Below are positions 1 through 9,753 of a stretch of 64,000 nucleotides of DNA, one piece after another; the stretch's first letter is position 1, and every line of letters starts with the position of its first letter. The notes under the pieces are model-generated. The model worked only from the letters and a program-made list of their open reading frames with translations, was not told the DNA's origin and made no database searches. Where the stretch lies: positions 1 to 64,000 of the forward strand of contig NZ_FCOG02000012.1 of assembly GCF_001544975.2 (NCBI RefSeq). Reading direction: 5' to 3'. The translations under genes and the position numbers were made by a program. This DNA comes from Caballeronia arationis. GTDB lineage: Bacteria; Pseudomonadota; Gammaproteobacteria; Burkholderiales; Burkholderiaceae.

Positions 1-83
1 GCTCTATCAGTATCGGAATCGAGCTTCACTTGGCTAGCCGCGCACAATAATTCACCCATAGATTCCCCCGACGATCCCAAAAA

Positions 84-117
84 AAAGACCCCATAACTTA
101 TTGGTTATGGGGTCTTT
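84..117 (-). terminator. Intrinsic terminator after tRNA-Ser
   Basis: A 14-base inverted repeat (84-97 with 104-117) around a 6-base loop. Read leftward it ends in a run of T (the A run at 79-86 on the top strand), so it stops transcripts coming from the tRNA-Ser gene. Confidence 0.85.
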
Positions 118-127
118 CATTCATCTC

Positions 128-217
128 TGGCGGAGGCGGTGAGATTCGAACTCACGGAAGGATCACTCCTTCGCCGGTTTTCAAGACCGGTGCCTTAAAC
201 CGCTCGGCCACACCTCC
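128..217 (-). tRNA. tRNA-Ser(TGA)
   Basis: A 90-base tRNA with an encoded CCA end (TGG at 128-130 on the top strand). The acceptor arms GGAGGTG and CGCCTCC pair. The anticodon loop carries TGA, and a long variable arm, as class II tRNA-Ser requires, is visible. It lies 56 bases after the MFS gene on the same strand and has its own terminator just beyond. Confidence 0.95.
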
Positions 218-273
218 AGGAGGCGCGTATTGTAACGCAACTTCGCGCTCCTATCCGCCGCGTGGCAGCCGAC

Positions 274-1497
274 TCAGCCTTCCAGCGACTGCGTCGCCCT
301 CAACGAAGGAAATAGCCGCATCCACAACAGCGCGACGGCGATCGTCCCGACTCCGCCGATCAGCACCGCCGGCACCGCGCCGAACAATCCGGCCGTCATC
401 CCCGACTCGAACTCACCAAGCTGGTTCGACGTGCCAATAAAGAGCGAATTGATCGCGCCGACGCGTCCGCGCATTTCATCGGGCGTCTGCAACTGCACGA
501 GCGACGTGCGCACGACGACGCTGATCACATCCGACGCCCCGAGCGCCGCCAGCGCAACCAGCGACACATACAGATTGCGCGACAGCCCGAACAGGATGGT
601 CGCGATGCCGAACACGATCACGCCGCCGAAGAGCGCCGTCCCCGCGCGCTGCTTCAGCGGAAAATGCGCGAGCCAGATCGACCCGGCGAGCGCGCCGGCC
701 GCCGGCGCCGCGCGCATCACGCCGAGCGCCCACGGCCCGGTGTGCAGGATGTCGTGCGCGAAGACCGGCAGGAGCGCGGTCGCACCGCCGAGCAGGACCG
801 CGAACAGATCGAGCGACAGCGCGCCGAGGATCACCGGCTTGCGTCGAATGAACGCGATGCCCGAGAAGAGCGCCTCGAAGGAAAGCGGCGCGCGCATGCG
901 CACGGCTTCGTCGATGCGAATCGATGCCACGAACACCGCCGCCGCGACGAACGCACATGCCACCACGCCGTAGACGCTCGACGCGCCAAGCCCGTACAGC
1001 AGGCCGCCCATCGCGGGCCCGAGAATCTGCGCGGTCTGGTTCGCTGAAGTGGACCACGTGGTCGCGTGCTGCAATTGCGTGCGCGGTACGAGGTTCGGCA
1101 GGAGCGCTGCCATCGAAGGCGATTCGAACGCGCGGGCCGCGCCCGTGATCGTCGCGATGGCATAGATCAGCGCGGGACTCTGCAAGCCGTGCCAGGCGCC
1201 GACGCACAGCGTGATCGCCGCGAGCCCTTCGATGCCCTGGCAGACGAACGCGATCGTGCGCCGGTCGTAGCGGTCGGCGACGTGGCCCACGACGAGCGTC
1301 AGCACGCACATCGGCACAAACTGCGCGAGCCCGACGAGACCGAGCGCGTATGCGCTATGCGTGATCGAATAAATCTGCCAGCCGATCGCCACCGACATCA
1401 TCTGGAACGCCACCGACGACATCACGCGCGCGCTCCAGAACAGCGCGAACGGGCGATGACGCATGATGGGGCCGGGCAGGGTGCTCGGCGCGCTCAA
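274..1497 (-). CDS. MFS transporter, EntS/MFS_3-like
   Basis: A 407-residue inner-membrane protein of the major facilitator superfamily, expected to have 12 membrane helices. The MFS motif A (GHVADRYDRR, residues 71-80) sits in the loop after helix 2, and the N terminus (HRPFALFWSARVMSS) resembles the EntS/MFS_3 exporters. The substrate cannot be told. The first possible start is TTG at 1497, which overlaps the hemW stop (TTGA). An ATG at 1464 is 11 codons further in and matches the usual start of relatives, so the true N terminus is uncertain. It is the last gene of the rph-rdgB-hemW chain. Confidence 0.85.
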   Translation of the reverse strand: MSAPSTLPGPIMRHRPFALFWSARVMSSVAFQMMSVAIGWQIYSITHSAYALGLVGLAQFVPMCVLTLVVGHVADRYDRRTIAFVCQGIEGLAAITLCVGAWHGLQSPALIYAIATITGAARAFESPSMAALLPNLVPRTQLQHATTWSTSANQTAQILGPAMGGLLYGLGASSVYGVVACAFVAAAVFVASIRIDEAVRMRAPLSFEALFSGIAFIRRKPVILGALSLDLFAVLLGGATALLPVFAHDILHTGPWALGVMRAAPAAGALAGSIWLAHFPLKQRAGTALFGGVIVFGIATILFGLSRNLYVSLVALAALGASDVISVVVRTSLVQLQTPDEMRGRVGAINSLFIGTSNQLGEFESGMTAGLFGAVPAVLIGGVGTIAVALLWMRLFPSLRATQSLEG

Positions 1498-2711
1498 CTT
1501 CGAGTGTCCTTCAAGAAGAGTTCCTGGAGGTCGTTGAGAAAGCGCTGCCCGAGTTCGGTCGGCGCGATGCGCTCGAAGTCGCGATGAATCAGGCCGCGCC
1601 GCTCGGCTTCGACGAGCGCGGGTTCGATCGTCGACATCGCGAGTCCGGTCCGTTCGACGAACGCATGCACCGGAAACCCCTCGACGAGCCGCAGCGTGTT
1701 CAGCATGAACTCGAACGGCAGGTCGTGCGGGCCGACTTCGCGCTCTTCCTGGTTCGGCGTGCCGGCGAGCGCTTCGTCCATGTAGGTCGCCGGATGCTTG
1801 TAGCGCGCCTGGCGCACGATTTTCTGCGGAAACGACAACTTCGTATGGGCGCCCGCGCCGATGCCGAGATAGTCGCCGAAGCGCCAGTAGTTCAGGTTGT
1901 GGCGGCTCTGGCGATGCGGCTTCGCATACGCCGACACTTCATAACGCTCGTAACCTGCCTCGCGCGTACGCTCGTGAATCCACTCCTGCATGTCGGCGGA
2001 GGCATCGTCGTCGGGGACTTGCGGCGGGAACTTCGCGAACAGCGTGTTCGGTTCGAGCGTCAGGTGATACAGCGACAGATGCGGCGGCGCGAAGCCGATC
2101 GCGGTTTCGATGTCGCTTCTGCACTCGTCGAGCGTCTGCTGCGGCAGCGCGAACATCAGGTCGAGATTGAAGTTGTCGAAGTGGCGCGCGGCGATCTCGA
2201 CGGCCTTGTGCGCCTGCGTCGAATCGTGGATGCGCCCGAGTGCCTTCAGATGCTGCGCGTTGAAACTCTGGATGCCCACCGACAGCCGGTTCACGCCGCT
2301 CGCGCGAAACTGCGCGAACTTTGCCGTTTCGAACGTGCCGGGATTCGCTTCGAGCGTGATTTCGGCGTCGGCGTCGAGCGGAAGGAGCGCGCGCGCATCC
2401 GACAGCAGCCGGTCGAGCCCCTTCGCGGACAAGAGACTTGGCGTGCCGCCGCCGATGAAGATCGTGTGCACCTGCCGGCCCCACACGAGCGGCAGGGCGC
2501 GTTCGAGGTCGGCGCGCAGCGCATCGAGATAGCGGTCTTCGGGGAACGAATCGCCTTTCCACTCGTGCGAGTTGAAATCGCAATACGGGCACTTGCGCAC
2601 GCACCACGGAAAGTGGACGTAGAGCGACAGCGGCGGCAACGACGTCAGCCGGATGCTGCCCGGCGACGTGAAGGCCTTCACGACGTTGATGGCTTGCGGA
2701 CCCGTGCTCAC
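1494..2711 (-). CDS. hemW: HemW, radical SAM heme chaperone
   Basis: A 405-residue radical SAM protein. The 4Fe-4S motif CVRKCPYC has its cysteines at residues 37, 41 and 44. The next position used by HemN, a fourth cysteine, is Phe46 here, which marks HemW rather than coproporphyrinogen dehydrogenase; true HemN is encoded at 40688-42061. The SAM-binding GGGTP motif is at about 87-91. HemW proteins bind heme and deliver it to respiratory enzymes. The start is GTG, overlapping the rdgB stop (GTGA), so translation is probably coupled. The pairing with rdgB is common in proteobacteria. Confidence 0.93.
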   Translation of the reverse strand: MSTGPQAINVVKAFTSPGSIRLTSLPPLSLYVHFPWCVRKCPYCDFNSHEWKGDSFPEDRYLDALRADLERALPLVWGRQVHTIFIGGGTPSLLSAKGLDRLLSDARALLPLDADAEITLEANPGTFETAKFAQFRASGVNRLSVGIQSFNAQHLKALGRIHDSTQAHKAVEIAARHFDNFNLDLMFALPQQTLDECRSDIETAIGFAPPHLSLYHLTLEPNTLFAKFPPQVPDDDASADMQEWIHERTREAGYERYEVSAYAKPHRQSRHNLNYWRFGDYLGIGAGAHTKLSFPQKIVRQARYKHPATYMDEALAGTPNQEEREVGPHDLPFEFMLNTLRLVEGFPVHAFVERTGLAMSTIEPALVEAERRGLIHRDFERIAPTELGQRFLNDLQELFLKDTRS

Positions 2712-3325
2712 GCGAGTTCCTTAAGCCGGCCGAGCAGTGCGCCGAGTGCGATGGCGCGATGGCTCACCGCGTTCTTGCGTGCGGGCTCGAGTTCCGCGGC
2801 GGTTGCGGAGAGGGGCGGCAGGAAGAAGTGCGGATCGTAGCCAAAGCCGTGCGCGCCGCGCGGCTCGTCGATCACTTCGCCATACCAGCGGCCTTCGGCG
2901 ATCAGCGGCTCGGGGTCGTCGGCGTGACGGACCAGCACGAGCACGCAGAAATAGTACGCGCGGCGGTCTGCGTTGCCCGCCAGTTCCGCGACGAGACGCG
3001 CGTTGTTCGCCGTGTCGCTCTTTTCGCCGCACGCGAGTTGCGCAAAGCGCGCCGAATACACGCCGGGCGCACCGCGCAGCGCGTGCACGCAGAGGCCGGA
3101 GTCGTCGGCGAGGGCGGGCAGGCCGGTCAGCTTCGACGCATGACGCGCCTTCGCGAGCGCGTTCTCGACGAAGGTCGCATGCGGCTCTTCCGCTTCCGGC
3201 ACGCCCAGTTCGCCCTGCGCGATCAGTTCGATGCCCGCCGCATTCAGCAGCGACGCGAACTCGCGCAGCTTGCCCGCATTGTTCGATGCGAGGACGACCC
3301 GCTTCAGTTCATTGGCTTCAGGCAC
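2708..3325 (-). CDS. rdgB: RdgB/HAM1 non-canonical purine NTP pyrophosphatase
   Basis: A 205-residue house-cleaning enzyme that hydrolyses dITP, ITP and XTP to the monophosphate and pyrophosphate, keeping deaminated purines out of DNA and RNA. The family motifs SNNAGK (residues 14-19, substrate phosphate binding) and ADDSGL (73-78, metal-binding acidic residues) are intact, and the length is normal. The start overlaps the last codons of rph by 8 bases, and the stop overlaps the hemW start. It acts in the cytoplasm as a homodimer. Confidence 0.96.
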   Translation of the reverse strand: MPEANELKRVVLASNNAGKLREFASLLNAAGIELIAQGELGVPEAEEPHATFVENALAKARHASKLTGLPALADDSGLCVHALRGAPGVYSARFAQLACGEKSDTANNARLVAELAGNADRRAYYFCVLVLVRHADDPEPLIAEGRWYGEVIDEPRGAHGFGYDPHFFLPPLSATAAELEPARKNAVSHRAIALGALLGRLKELA

Positions 3326-4079
3326 CGATCAGCTCCAGCACGACCTTCTGCTTCGCGATCAGCGTGGAAATGCCGGATTGCGCGAGATCGAGCAGCTTGT
3401 TCATTTCGGCGCGCGTGAAGGGCACGCCTTCGGCCGTTCCCTGCACTTCGACGAATCCGCCCGCGCCGGTCATCACGACGTTCATGTCGGTGTCGCACTG
3501 CGAGTCTTCGTCGTAGTCGAGGTCGAGCACCGGCGTGCCCGCATACACGCCGACCGAGATCGCCGCGACGAAGTCGTTGATCGGCGATTCCGCGATGCGT
3601 CCCGACGCCACCAGCTTCGACACCGCGTCGTGCGCCGCGACGAACGCGCCGGTAATGCTCGCGGTGCGCGTGCCGCCGTCAGCCTGGATCACGTCGCAGT
3701 CGATATGCAGCGTGCGTGCGCCGAGCTTGTTGAGATCGAACACCGAGCGCAGCGCACGGCCGATCAGGCGCTGGATCTCCTGCGTGCGGCCGGTTTGCTT
3801 GCCGCGCGCCGCTTCGCGGTCGCTTCGCGTGTGCGTGGCGCGCGGCAGCATGCCATATTCCGCCGTGAGCCAGCCTTGCTCGCGGCCGCGCAGGAATTCG
3901 GGCACGCGCTCGGCTATGCTCGCGGTGCAAATCACCTTGGTGTCGCCGAATTCGACGAGCACCGAGCCTTCCGCGTGCTTCGTGTAGTGGCGCGTGATGC
4001 GCACGTCGCGCAACTGGTTCGCGCGGCGGCCGCTCGGGCGGTCGAGGGCGGAGGGGTCGAGCAGGACGGAATCGGTCAT
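3318..4079 (-). CDS. rph: Ribonuclease PH
   Basis: A 253-residue phosphorolytic 3'-5' exoribonuclease that trims tRNA 3' ends; relatives form a hexameric ring. Family sequence runs through the protein, including [20 protein letters not shown] (residues 24-43) and the phosphate-binding stretch GGTRTAS at 135-141. An extra 10-15 residues at the N terminus account for the slightly greater length than the usual 238-246. It is the first gene of the leftward rph-rdgB-hemW-MFS chain and is divergent from yicC. The 253 bases between the two hold the promoters, but I see no convincing consensus pair. Confidence 0.95.
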   Translation of the reverse strand: MTDSVLLDPSALDRPSGRRANQLRDVRITRHYTKHAEGSVLVEFGDTKVICTASIAERVPEFLRGREQGWLTAEYGMLPRATHTRSDREAARGKQTGRTQEIQRLIGRALRSVFDLNKLGARTLHIDCDVIQADGGTRTASITGAFVAAHDAVSKLVASGRIAESPINDFVAAISVGVYAGTPVLDLDYDEDSQCDTDMNVVMTGAGGFVEVQGTAEGVPFTRAEMNKLLDLAQSGISTLIAKQKVVLELIGA

Positions 4080-4332
4080 GGAATGTGCGAAAAATGGTGG
4101 AGAAACGAGAGGCGAGGCTCAACCGGGCATTTTATCGCCAATCGATCGCGATCGTCGGCGAGGCCCGCGCTGCATCGGCTTCAGCGGCACGATTGCCGGG
4201 CCTTCGCGGTAAAAATGGGATAATGGCCGCTTCCCCGCCCGGCCTCCTCGCGTGCCACTCATGCACAAGTCATCAGCCGGGCGCTCGTAGCAAACCGGCC
4301 TCCGCTCGGAGGTCCATATCGCGAGACGTACC

Positions 4333-5265
4333 ATGATCTACAGCATGACAGGCTATGCCAGCGCGACGCGCGAAGTCGCCGCGGACGGCGCCGGACCCAG
4401 CGGCTCGGGCATCGGCGTATCGGTGGAATTGCGCACGGTGAATTCGCGCTTTCTCGACCTGAACTTCCGCATGCCCGAAGACGTGCGCGCCTGCGAGCCG
4501 CAACTGCGCGAAATGCTGATGACGAAGCTCTCGCGCGGCAAGGTCGACATCCGGATCAACCTGAATCGCGCGGAACAGACCGCGAACGCCGGCGCGCTCA
4601 ATCGCGATGCGCTCTCGCAACTCGCGGCGCTCGAGCGCTCGGTGCTGGAAATCTTCCCGCAGGCCGAACGCATGCGCACCGGCGAAATCCTGCGCTGGCC
4701 GGGCGTGCTCGCGGAGAGCGGCGTGTCGCCGGAAGCGCTGCGCGAAGCGGTGATCGCGTGCGGCAAGCAGGCCATTGCCGATCTCATCGATGTCCGCGCG
4801 CGCGAAGGCGCCGCGCTCGCCTCGGTGCTGATCAACAACGCAACCGAGATGGAAGCGATCGTCGCGCGCGTGACGCCGCTCGTCCCGGAGCTGATCGCGA
4901 AGCATCAGCAGAAGATCGTCGAGCGGCTGCAGGACGCGCTCGGCATCGCGGCGCCCGAAGGCACCACGACGAGCCTGCCGCGCGAGGAAATCGCGGAACG
5001 GATTCGCCAGGAGGTCACGATCTACGGCATCCGCATCGACATCGCGGAAGAGTTGCAGCGGCTCACCGCTCATCTCTCCGAGACGCGCCACGTGCTGCAA
5101 AAGGGTGGCAAGGTCGGCAAGCGCCTCGACTTCATGATGCAGGAACTGAACCGCGAAGCGAACACGCTCGGCTCGAAAGCGGCGGCGAAGGAACTCGCCG
5201 ATGCGTCGATGACGCTCAAGCTCCTCATCGAGCAGATGCGCGAGCAAGTACAAAACCTGGAGTAA
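4333..5265 (+). CDS. yicC: YicC family endoribonuclease
   Basis: A 310-residue protein opening with the family signature [10 protein letters not shown] and containing the C-terminal DUF1732 block with [17 protein letters not shown] (about residues 258-274). YicC of E. coli is an RNA-binding endoribonuclease that helps degrade small RNAs. The length is a little over the usual 287-290, because of an alanine- and glycine-rich insert near residues 13-25. gmk follows after 7 bases, the usual arrangement in proteobacteria, and the two are probably co-transcribed. Confidence 0.9.
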   Translation: MIYSMTGYASATREVAADGAGPSGSGIGVSVELRTVNSRFLDLNFRMPEDVRACEPQLREMLMTKLSRGKVDIRINLNRAEQTANAGALNRDALSQLAALERSVLEIFPQAERMRTGEILRWPGVLAESGVSPEALREAVIACGKQAIADLIDVRAREGAALASVLINNATEMEAIVARVTPLVPELIAKHQQKIVERLQDALGIAAPEGTTTSLPREEIAERIRQEVTIYGIRIDIAEELQRLTAHLSETRHVLQKGGKVGKRLDFMMQELNREANTLGSKAAAKELADASMTLKLLIEQMREQVQNLE

Positions 5266-5272
5266 CGTTTCA

Positions 5273-5950
5273 ATGACCACCCCGACGCGCAACCCGCATC
5301 TCAGCACCTACACCGGCATCTATCCGGGCAACCTTTTCATGGTCGTCGCGCCTTCGGGCGCCGGCAAGTCGACGCTCGTCAACGCGCTGCTCGCGCAGGA
5401 CCAGGCGATCCGCCTGTCGGTGTCGTACACGACGCGCGAGCCGCGCCCGAAGGACAAGAACGGCGTGCAGTACCACTTCGTCTCCGTCGACGAATTCATG
5501 GAGCGCCATGGAAAGGGCGAATTCCTCGAAAGCGCGGAAGTGCACGGCAATTACTATGCGACGTCGCGCGTGTGGATCGAGGAGCAGATGAAGAGCGGCC
5601 ACGACGTGCTGCTCGAAATCGACTGGCAGGGTGCGCAGCAGGTCAAGAAGCAGTTCAGGAACGCGGTCGAGATCTTCATCCTGCCGCCGTCGCTGGATGC
5701 CCTCGAAGACCGCCTGAAGAAGCGCGGACAGGACCCGCAGAACGTGATCGTGAGGCGCCTGCTCGCGGCCGGCAGCGAGATGTCGCATGCGCCGGAAGCG
5801 GAGTACGTCGTGATCAACGAGAACTTCGAACGCGCGCTCGCGGAACTGCAATGTCTCGTTGCGGCGACGCGTCTGCGCTTCGGTTCGCAATACGCCCGCC
5901 ACACGCAGCTTTTCGTGGAACTGGGCATTCATACGCCGCATGCTTCGTGA
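5273..5950 (+). CDS. gmk: Guanylate kinase
   Basis: A 225-residue cytoplasmic kinase converting GMP (dGMP) to GDP with ATP. The P-loop APSGAGKST begins at about residue 26, and the GMP-binding stretch [20 protein letters not shown] follows. It is about 18 residues longer than E. coli Gmk because of an N-terminal extension ([18 protein letters not shown]). It lies between yicC and rpoZ, so nucleotide supply, omega subunit and (p)ppGpp metabolism are clustered. Confidence 0.96.
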   Translation: MTTPTRNPHLSTYTGIYPGNLFMVVAPSGAGKSTLVNALLAQDQAIRLSVSYTTREPRPKDKNGVQYHFVSVDEFMERHGKGEFLESAEVHGNYYATSRVWIEEQMKSGHDVLLEIDWQGAQQVKKQFRNAVEIFILPPSLDALEDRLKKRGQDPQNVIVRRLLAAGSEMSHAPEAEYVVINENFERALAELQCLVAATRLRFGSQYARHTQLFVELGIHTPHAS

Positions 5951-6007
5951 TCAGGGTGTTCCGGTCACATAAGGTAGAATGAAGAACATATTCCGAAGGA
6001 AACAAAC

Positions 6008-6211
6008 ATGGCCCGCATCACCGTAGAAGACTGTCTGAAACAGATCCCGAATCGCTTCGAGCTGGCGCTCGCGGCTACCTATCGCGCACGTCAGCTCGCG
6101 CAAGGCCACACGCCGAAGATCGAAAGCCGCGACAAGCCCACCGTCGTAGCGCTGCGCGAAATCGCGGCGGGCCAGGTCGGCGTGGAGATGCTGAAGAAGG
6201 TGCCGGTCTGA
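6008..6211 (+). CDS. rpoZ: RNA polymerase omega subunit
   Basis: A 67-residue protein starting [20 protein letters not shown], the conserved start of omega. Omega helps assemble RNA polymerase and forms part of a ppGpp-binding site. An AAGGA ribosome site lies 8 bases before the ATG. A TAGAAT box at 5975-5980 in the short gmk-rpoZ gap could be a -10 element but lacks a good -35. The neighbour spoT fits the usual order. The length is near the betaproteobacterial norm. Confidence 0.96.
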
Positions 6212-6278
6212 CGGCGCCGTTTTTCATCGAGCTTTTTTAGCAACCGGCGTCCACCACGTCACAACCACGGAGGCGAAC

Positions 6279-8675
6279 ATGAGTCACACACCCTTGCCCG
6301 TCTCCGTCGACGCGGATAACGACGCCGATCACGAGTCGGCCCAGGACTCGGCTCAAGACTCGAGCCACCCGGCGCCGGCACGCAAATACATCGACGCGGT
6401 CCTCGAACAGTCGTTTCGCCATCTGTTCGGGCCAACCGCGACACCCGAGCAGCCACGCCGGCACGACGTCGTTTCCATCGCGAAACTGACGAATGTGCTC
6501 TCGTCCTATCTCTTGCCCGAAGAGATCAAGGACGTGAAGGCGGCCTTCCACTTCAGCGACGAAGCCCATCTCGGCCAGTACCGGCAAAGCGGCGAGCCGT
6601 ACATCACGCATCCGGTCGCGGTCGCGGAAATCTGCGCGGGCTGGAAACTCGACGCACAGTCGATCATGGCGGCGCTCCTGCACGACGTGATCGAGGACCA
6701 GGGCGTCACCAAGACCGAGATCGCCGAGCGCTTCGGCGCGAAGGTCGCGGAACTGGTCGACGGGTTGTCGAAGCTGGACAAGATGGAATTTCGCAACCGC
6801 GAGGAAGCGCAGGCGGAAAATTTCCGCAAGATGCTGCTCGCGATGGCGCGCGACGTGCGCGTGATCCTCGTGAAGCTCGCCGACCGGCTGCACAACATGC
6901 GCACGCTGGGCGCGGTGCCGCCGGAGAAGCGCCGGCGCGTGGCACGCGAGACCATCGACATTTATGCGCCGATCGCGCACCGGCTCGGCCTGAACAATAC
7001 CTATCGCGAGTTGCAGGACCTGAGCTTCGCGAACTTCAACCCAAACCGCTACGCTACGCTCGAAAAGGCGGTCAAGGCGGCGCGCGGCAACCGGCGCGAA
7101 GTGGTCGGCAAGATTCTGGAAGCGGTCCAGCGCACCATTTGCGACGCGAAGATTTCCGCCGAAGTCACCGGCCGCGAGAAAACCATCTACAGCATCTACA
7201 AGAAGATGCGCGACAAGCAGCTGTCGTTCTCGCAGGTGCTGGATGTGTATGGTTTTCGCGTGGTGGTCGAGAGCGCGCTCGAATGCTACACGTGCATCGG
7301 CGCGCTGCATGCGCTCTATAAACCCGTGCCGGGCAAGTTCAAGGACTACATCGCGATTCCGAAGGTGAACGGCTATCAGTCGCTTCACACGACGCTCGTC
7401 GGGCCGTTCGGCGCGCCGATCGAGTTCCAGATCCGCACGCGCAAGATGCACGAGATCGCCGAGGCGGGCGTGGCGGCGCACTGGCTGTACAAGAACGGCG
7501 GCGCGGATCTCAACGACGTGCAAAAGCGCGCGCACCAGTGGCTGAAGTCGCTGCTCGACATCCAGAGCGAAGCGGGCGATTCCAGCGAATTCCTCGAACA
7601 CGTCAAGATCGACCTGTTCCCGGACGCCGTCTACGTATTCACGCCGAAGTCGAAGATCATGCCGCTCCCCCGCGGCGCGACCGCGCTCGACTTCGCGTAT
7701 TCGATCCACAGCGACCTCGGCAACCAGTGCGTCGCGGTGAAGATCAACAACGAATTGCTGCCGCTGCGCACCGAGCTGAAGAGCGGCGATATCGTCGAGG
7801 TGATCACGGCGCCGTATTCGAAGCCGAATCCCGCGTGGCTCGGCTTCGTGCGCACGGGCAAGGCGCGCTCGGCCATTCGTCACTATCTGAAGACGATGCG
7901 CCTGAACGAATCGGTGCAACTGGGCGAGCGGCTCGTCGACCAGAGTCTCAAGGGCTACGGCCTCACGCTGGCTGAAGTCACGCCGGAAGCGTGGGAAAAG
8001 CTCGTGCAGTGGACCGGCAACAAGACGCGCCAGGAAATTTTCGCCGATATCGGCCTTGGCCGGCGCGTGGCGGCGGTGATGGCGAAGCGCATCGAAGTGC
8101 TGATGAACGGCCGGGACGACGACGATTCCCCGCGCGAAAGCTTCACCACAAATACTGCGCCGCCGGTGGTCATCACGGGCACGGAAGGGATGTCGGTGCA
8201 GTTGTCGGCGTGCTGCCGCCCGATTCCCGGCGACGACATCATGGGCTATATCGGCATCGGCCTCGGCATGGCGATCCATACGACCGACTGCCGCGTCGCG
8301 CAACGCATTCATCGCCGCGACCCGGGCCGCTGGATCGACGTGGCGTGGGCGCCGCAGCCGGGGCGTCTCTTCGACGTCGCGGTCAAGGTGCTCGTGAAGA
8401 ACACGAAGGGCGTATTCGCTCGCGTCGCCGCGGACATCACTTCGGCCGACGCGAATATCGTCCACATCGCGATGGACGAGGATCCCACGCAGGAAGCCAC
8501 GCTGCTGCGCTTCGTGATCCAGGTGAGCGACCGCGTGCACCTCGCGAACGTGATGCGGCGCGTGCGCACGAATCCCGATGTGATGCGCATCGCGCGCGAG
8601 CGTCCGAGCGACGAGCCGCACCATCGCAACCAGGATGGCGGCATTCGCATCGACCGCGAGCGCGGTGATTACTGA
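6279..8675 (+). CDS. spoT: RelA/SpoT bifunctional (p)ppGpp synthetase/hydrolase
   Basis: A 798-residue stringent-response enzyme that makes and degrades (p)ppGpp. Domains in order are an HD hydrolase (about 100-240, with HP at 111 and HDVIED at 135-140 intact), a synthetase (about 290-400, with GYQSLHTT and IEFQIRT), TGS (about 440-505), a cysteine-containing helical region (ACCRPIPGDD), and ACT (about 725-798). The intact HD motif marks SpoT rather than RelA, whose hydrolase is usually dead. A strong GGAGG lies 6 bases before the ATG. An acidic, low-complexity stretch near residues 11-30 is unlike the E. coli protein. Confidence 0.95.
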   Translation: MSHTPLPVSVDADNDADHESAQDSAQDSSHPAPARKYIDAVLEQSFRHLFGPTATPEQPRRHDVVSIAKLTNVLSSYLLPEEIKDVKAAFHFSDEAHLGQYRQSGEPYITHPVAVAEICAGWKLDAQSIMAALLHDVIEDQGVTKTEIAERFGAKVAELVDGLSKLDKMEFRNREEAQAENFRKMLLAMARDVRVILVKLADRLHNMRTLGAVPPEKRRRVARETIDIYAPIAHRLGLNNTYRELQDLSFANFNPNRYATLEKAVKAARGNRREVVGKILEAVQRTICDAKISAEVTGREKTIYSIYKKMRDKQLSFSQVLDVYGFRVVVESALECYTCIGALHALYKPVPGKFKDYIAIPKVNGYQSLHTTLVGPFGAPIEFQIRTRKMHEIAEAGVAAHWLYKNGGADLNDVQKRAHQWLKSLLDIQSEAGDSSEFLEHVKIDLFPDAVYVFTPKSKIMPLPRGATALDFAYSIHSDLGNQCVAVKINNELLPLRTELKSGDIVEVITAPYSKPNPAWLGFVRTGKARSAIRHYLKTMRLNESVQLGERLVDQSLKGYGLTLAEVTPEAWEKLVQWTGNKTRQEIFADIGLGRRVAAVMAKRIEVLMNGRDDDDSPRESFTTNTAPPVVITGTEGMSVQLSACCRPIPGDDIMGYIGIGLGMAIHTTDCRVAQRIHRRDPGRWIDVAWAPQPGRLFDVAVKVLVKNTKGVFARVAADITSADANIVHIAMDEDPTQEATLLRFVIQVSDRVHLANVMRRVRTNPDVMRIARERPSDEPHHRNQDGGIRIDRERGDY

Positions 8676-8763
8676 CATCGACCGTTTTTGGCGCGCCGGC
8701 GCTGGAACGTAACCTGCGTGCCTGTACCCGTTGAACGAACACGACGTACACGAGGGCACGACC

Positions 8764-9255
8764 ATGAAAACATCCGATCTCGAAGGTCCCGCGCTCGACT
8801 ACTGGGTCGCGCGCGGCCTGCACGACTTCATCCGCGAAATCCACTTCACCGACAGCGGCGAGACGCTCTCGATCCGCGGCAACGATCGCGGCAAGCCGTG
8901 GGACGGACGCTTCCTGCCTTCGACGTCGTGGGAAGCGGCGTCAGTCGTGCTGGAGCGCGCCTGCCGGCTCGAAATGAGCGATCACGGGCGCGGCGAGGTG
9001 ATTTGCACCGCGACGTTCGGCAGGGATGGCGGACAGGTGGAAGGGAGGGGCGCGTCGCTCAGGATCGCGTTGCTGAGGGCGTTCGTGCGCCACGCATTCG
9101 GCGACGCCGTCGAAGACGAAGTCCTGCGTCGCCCGCAGACGCTGCTCGGCGCGCGCGCGGAACCGATCGGCGAGCCGAGCGCGGTGGCGTCGGTGGAGGA
9201 CATGCCGGCGCCGGACGGGCGCATCGGCGATATCGGATCGTCGCCGCGTCAGTAG
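8764..9255 (+). CDS. NinX/DUF2591-like protein
   Basis: A 163-residue protein of unknown function. It opens MKTSDLEGPALDYWVARGL, which resembles the start of the phage NinX (DUF2591) family. The block LPSTSWEAASVVLER and a later LLRAFVRHAFGD also fit that family. I chose the ATG at 8764, which has a GAGGG ribosome site 7 bases upstream, over a TTG at 8731. No other phage genes are nearby, so this looks like a chromosomal, domesticated relative. It follows spoT by 88 bases. The family assignment is from pattern memory only. Confidence 0.7.
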   Translation: MKTSDLEGPALDYWVARGLHDFIREIHFTDSGETLSIRGNDRGKPWDGRFLPSTSWEAASVVLERACRLEMSDHGRGEVICTATFGRDGGQVEGRGASLRIALLRAFVRHAFGDAVEDEVLRRPQTLLGARAEPIGEPSAVASVEDMPAPDGRIGDIGSSPRQ

Positions 9256-9297
9256 CGCGCTTGTCCAAGTCGCGACAGATGACGCGGAAAAAACAAA

Positions 9298-9323
9298 AAG
9301 GGCCTTCCGGATGGAAGGCCCTT
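9298..9323 (-). terminator. Intrinsic terminator of the tRNA-Arg cluster
   Basis: An 11-base inverted repeat (9298-9308 with 9313-9323) with a 4-base loop. Read leftward it runs into T-rich sequence (the A run at 9288-9299). It lies just beyond the last tRNA-Arg gene. Confidence 0.85.
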
Positions 9324-9330
9324 CAAAAGG

Positions 9331-9407
9331 TGGCGCGGCTGGCAGGATTCGAACCCACGACCCCTTGGTTCGTAGCCAAGTACTCTATCCAACTGAGCTA
9401 CAGCCGC
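9331..9407 (-). tRNA. tRNA-Arg(ACG), copy 1
   Basis: A 77-base tRNA with an encoded CCA end. The acceptor arms GCGGCTG and CAGCCGC pair, and the anticodon loop CTACGAA gives ACG, which reads CGN codons after A34 is changed to inosine. The discriminator base before CCA is G, while the two upstream copies carry A. Confidence 0.95.
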
Positions 9408-9503
9408 ACGCAAAACCGATACTACTCGATACTTCGATGCGCTCGTAGTTAAGCGCTATTTGCTGATTAAACGACTTCCCGAGGGGAAATACGCTTGAAA
9501 GAG

Positions 9504-9580
9504 TGGTGCGGCTGGCAGGATTCGAACCCACGACCCCTTGGTTCGTAGCCAAGTACTCTATCCAACTGAGCTACAGCCGC
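9504..9580 (-). tRNA. tRNA-Arg(ACG), copy 2
   Basis: A 77-base tRNA identical to copy 1 except for the discriminator base (A instead of G). It is the middle copy of a tandem array with a 173-base period. Confidence 0.95.
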
Positions 9581-9676
9581 ACGCAAAACCGATACTACTC
9601 GATACTTCGATGCGCTCGTAGTTAAGCGCTATTTGCTGATTAAACGACTTCCCGAGGGGAAATACGCTTGAAAGAG

Positions 9677-9753
9677 TGGTGCGGCTGGCAGGATTCGAAC
9701 CCACGACCCCTTGGTTCGTAGCCAAGTACTCTATCCAACTGAGCTACAGCCGC
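9677..9753 (-). tRNA. tRNA-Arg(ACG), copy 3
   Basis: A 77-base tRNA identical to copy 2. On this strand it is the promoter-proximal member of the array, so one transcript probably carries all three and ends at 9298-9323. Confidence 0.95.

Larger units (their letters stand above)
9331..9753. repeat. 173-base tandem repeat carrying tRNA-Arg genes
   Basis: The three tRNA genes start exactly 173 bases apart. The two 96-base spacers (9408-9503 and 9581-9676) are identical base for base by eye. This shows tandem duplication of a tRNA-plus-spacer unit, either recent or kept uniform by gene conversion. Confidence 0.95.

Noticed and set aside
6237..8765. An 842-codon open frame on the minus strand
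   Set aside because: It is fully antisense to spoT and has shadow-like composition (Arg, Ala, His, Val).
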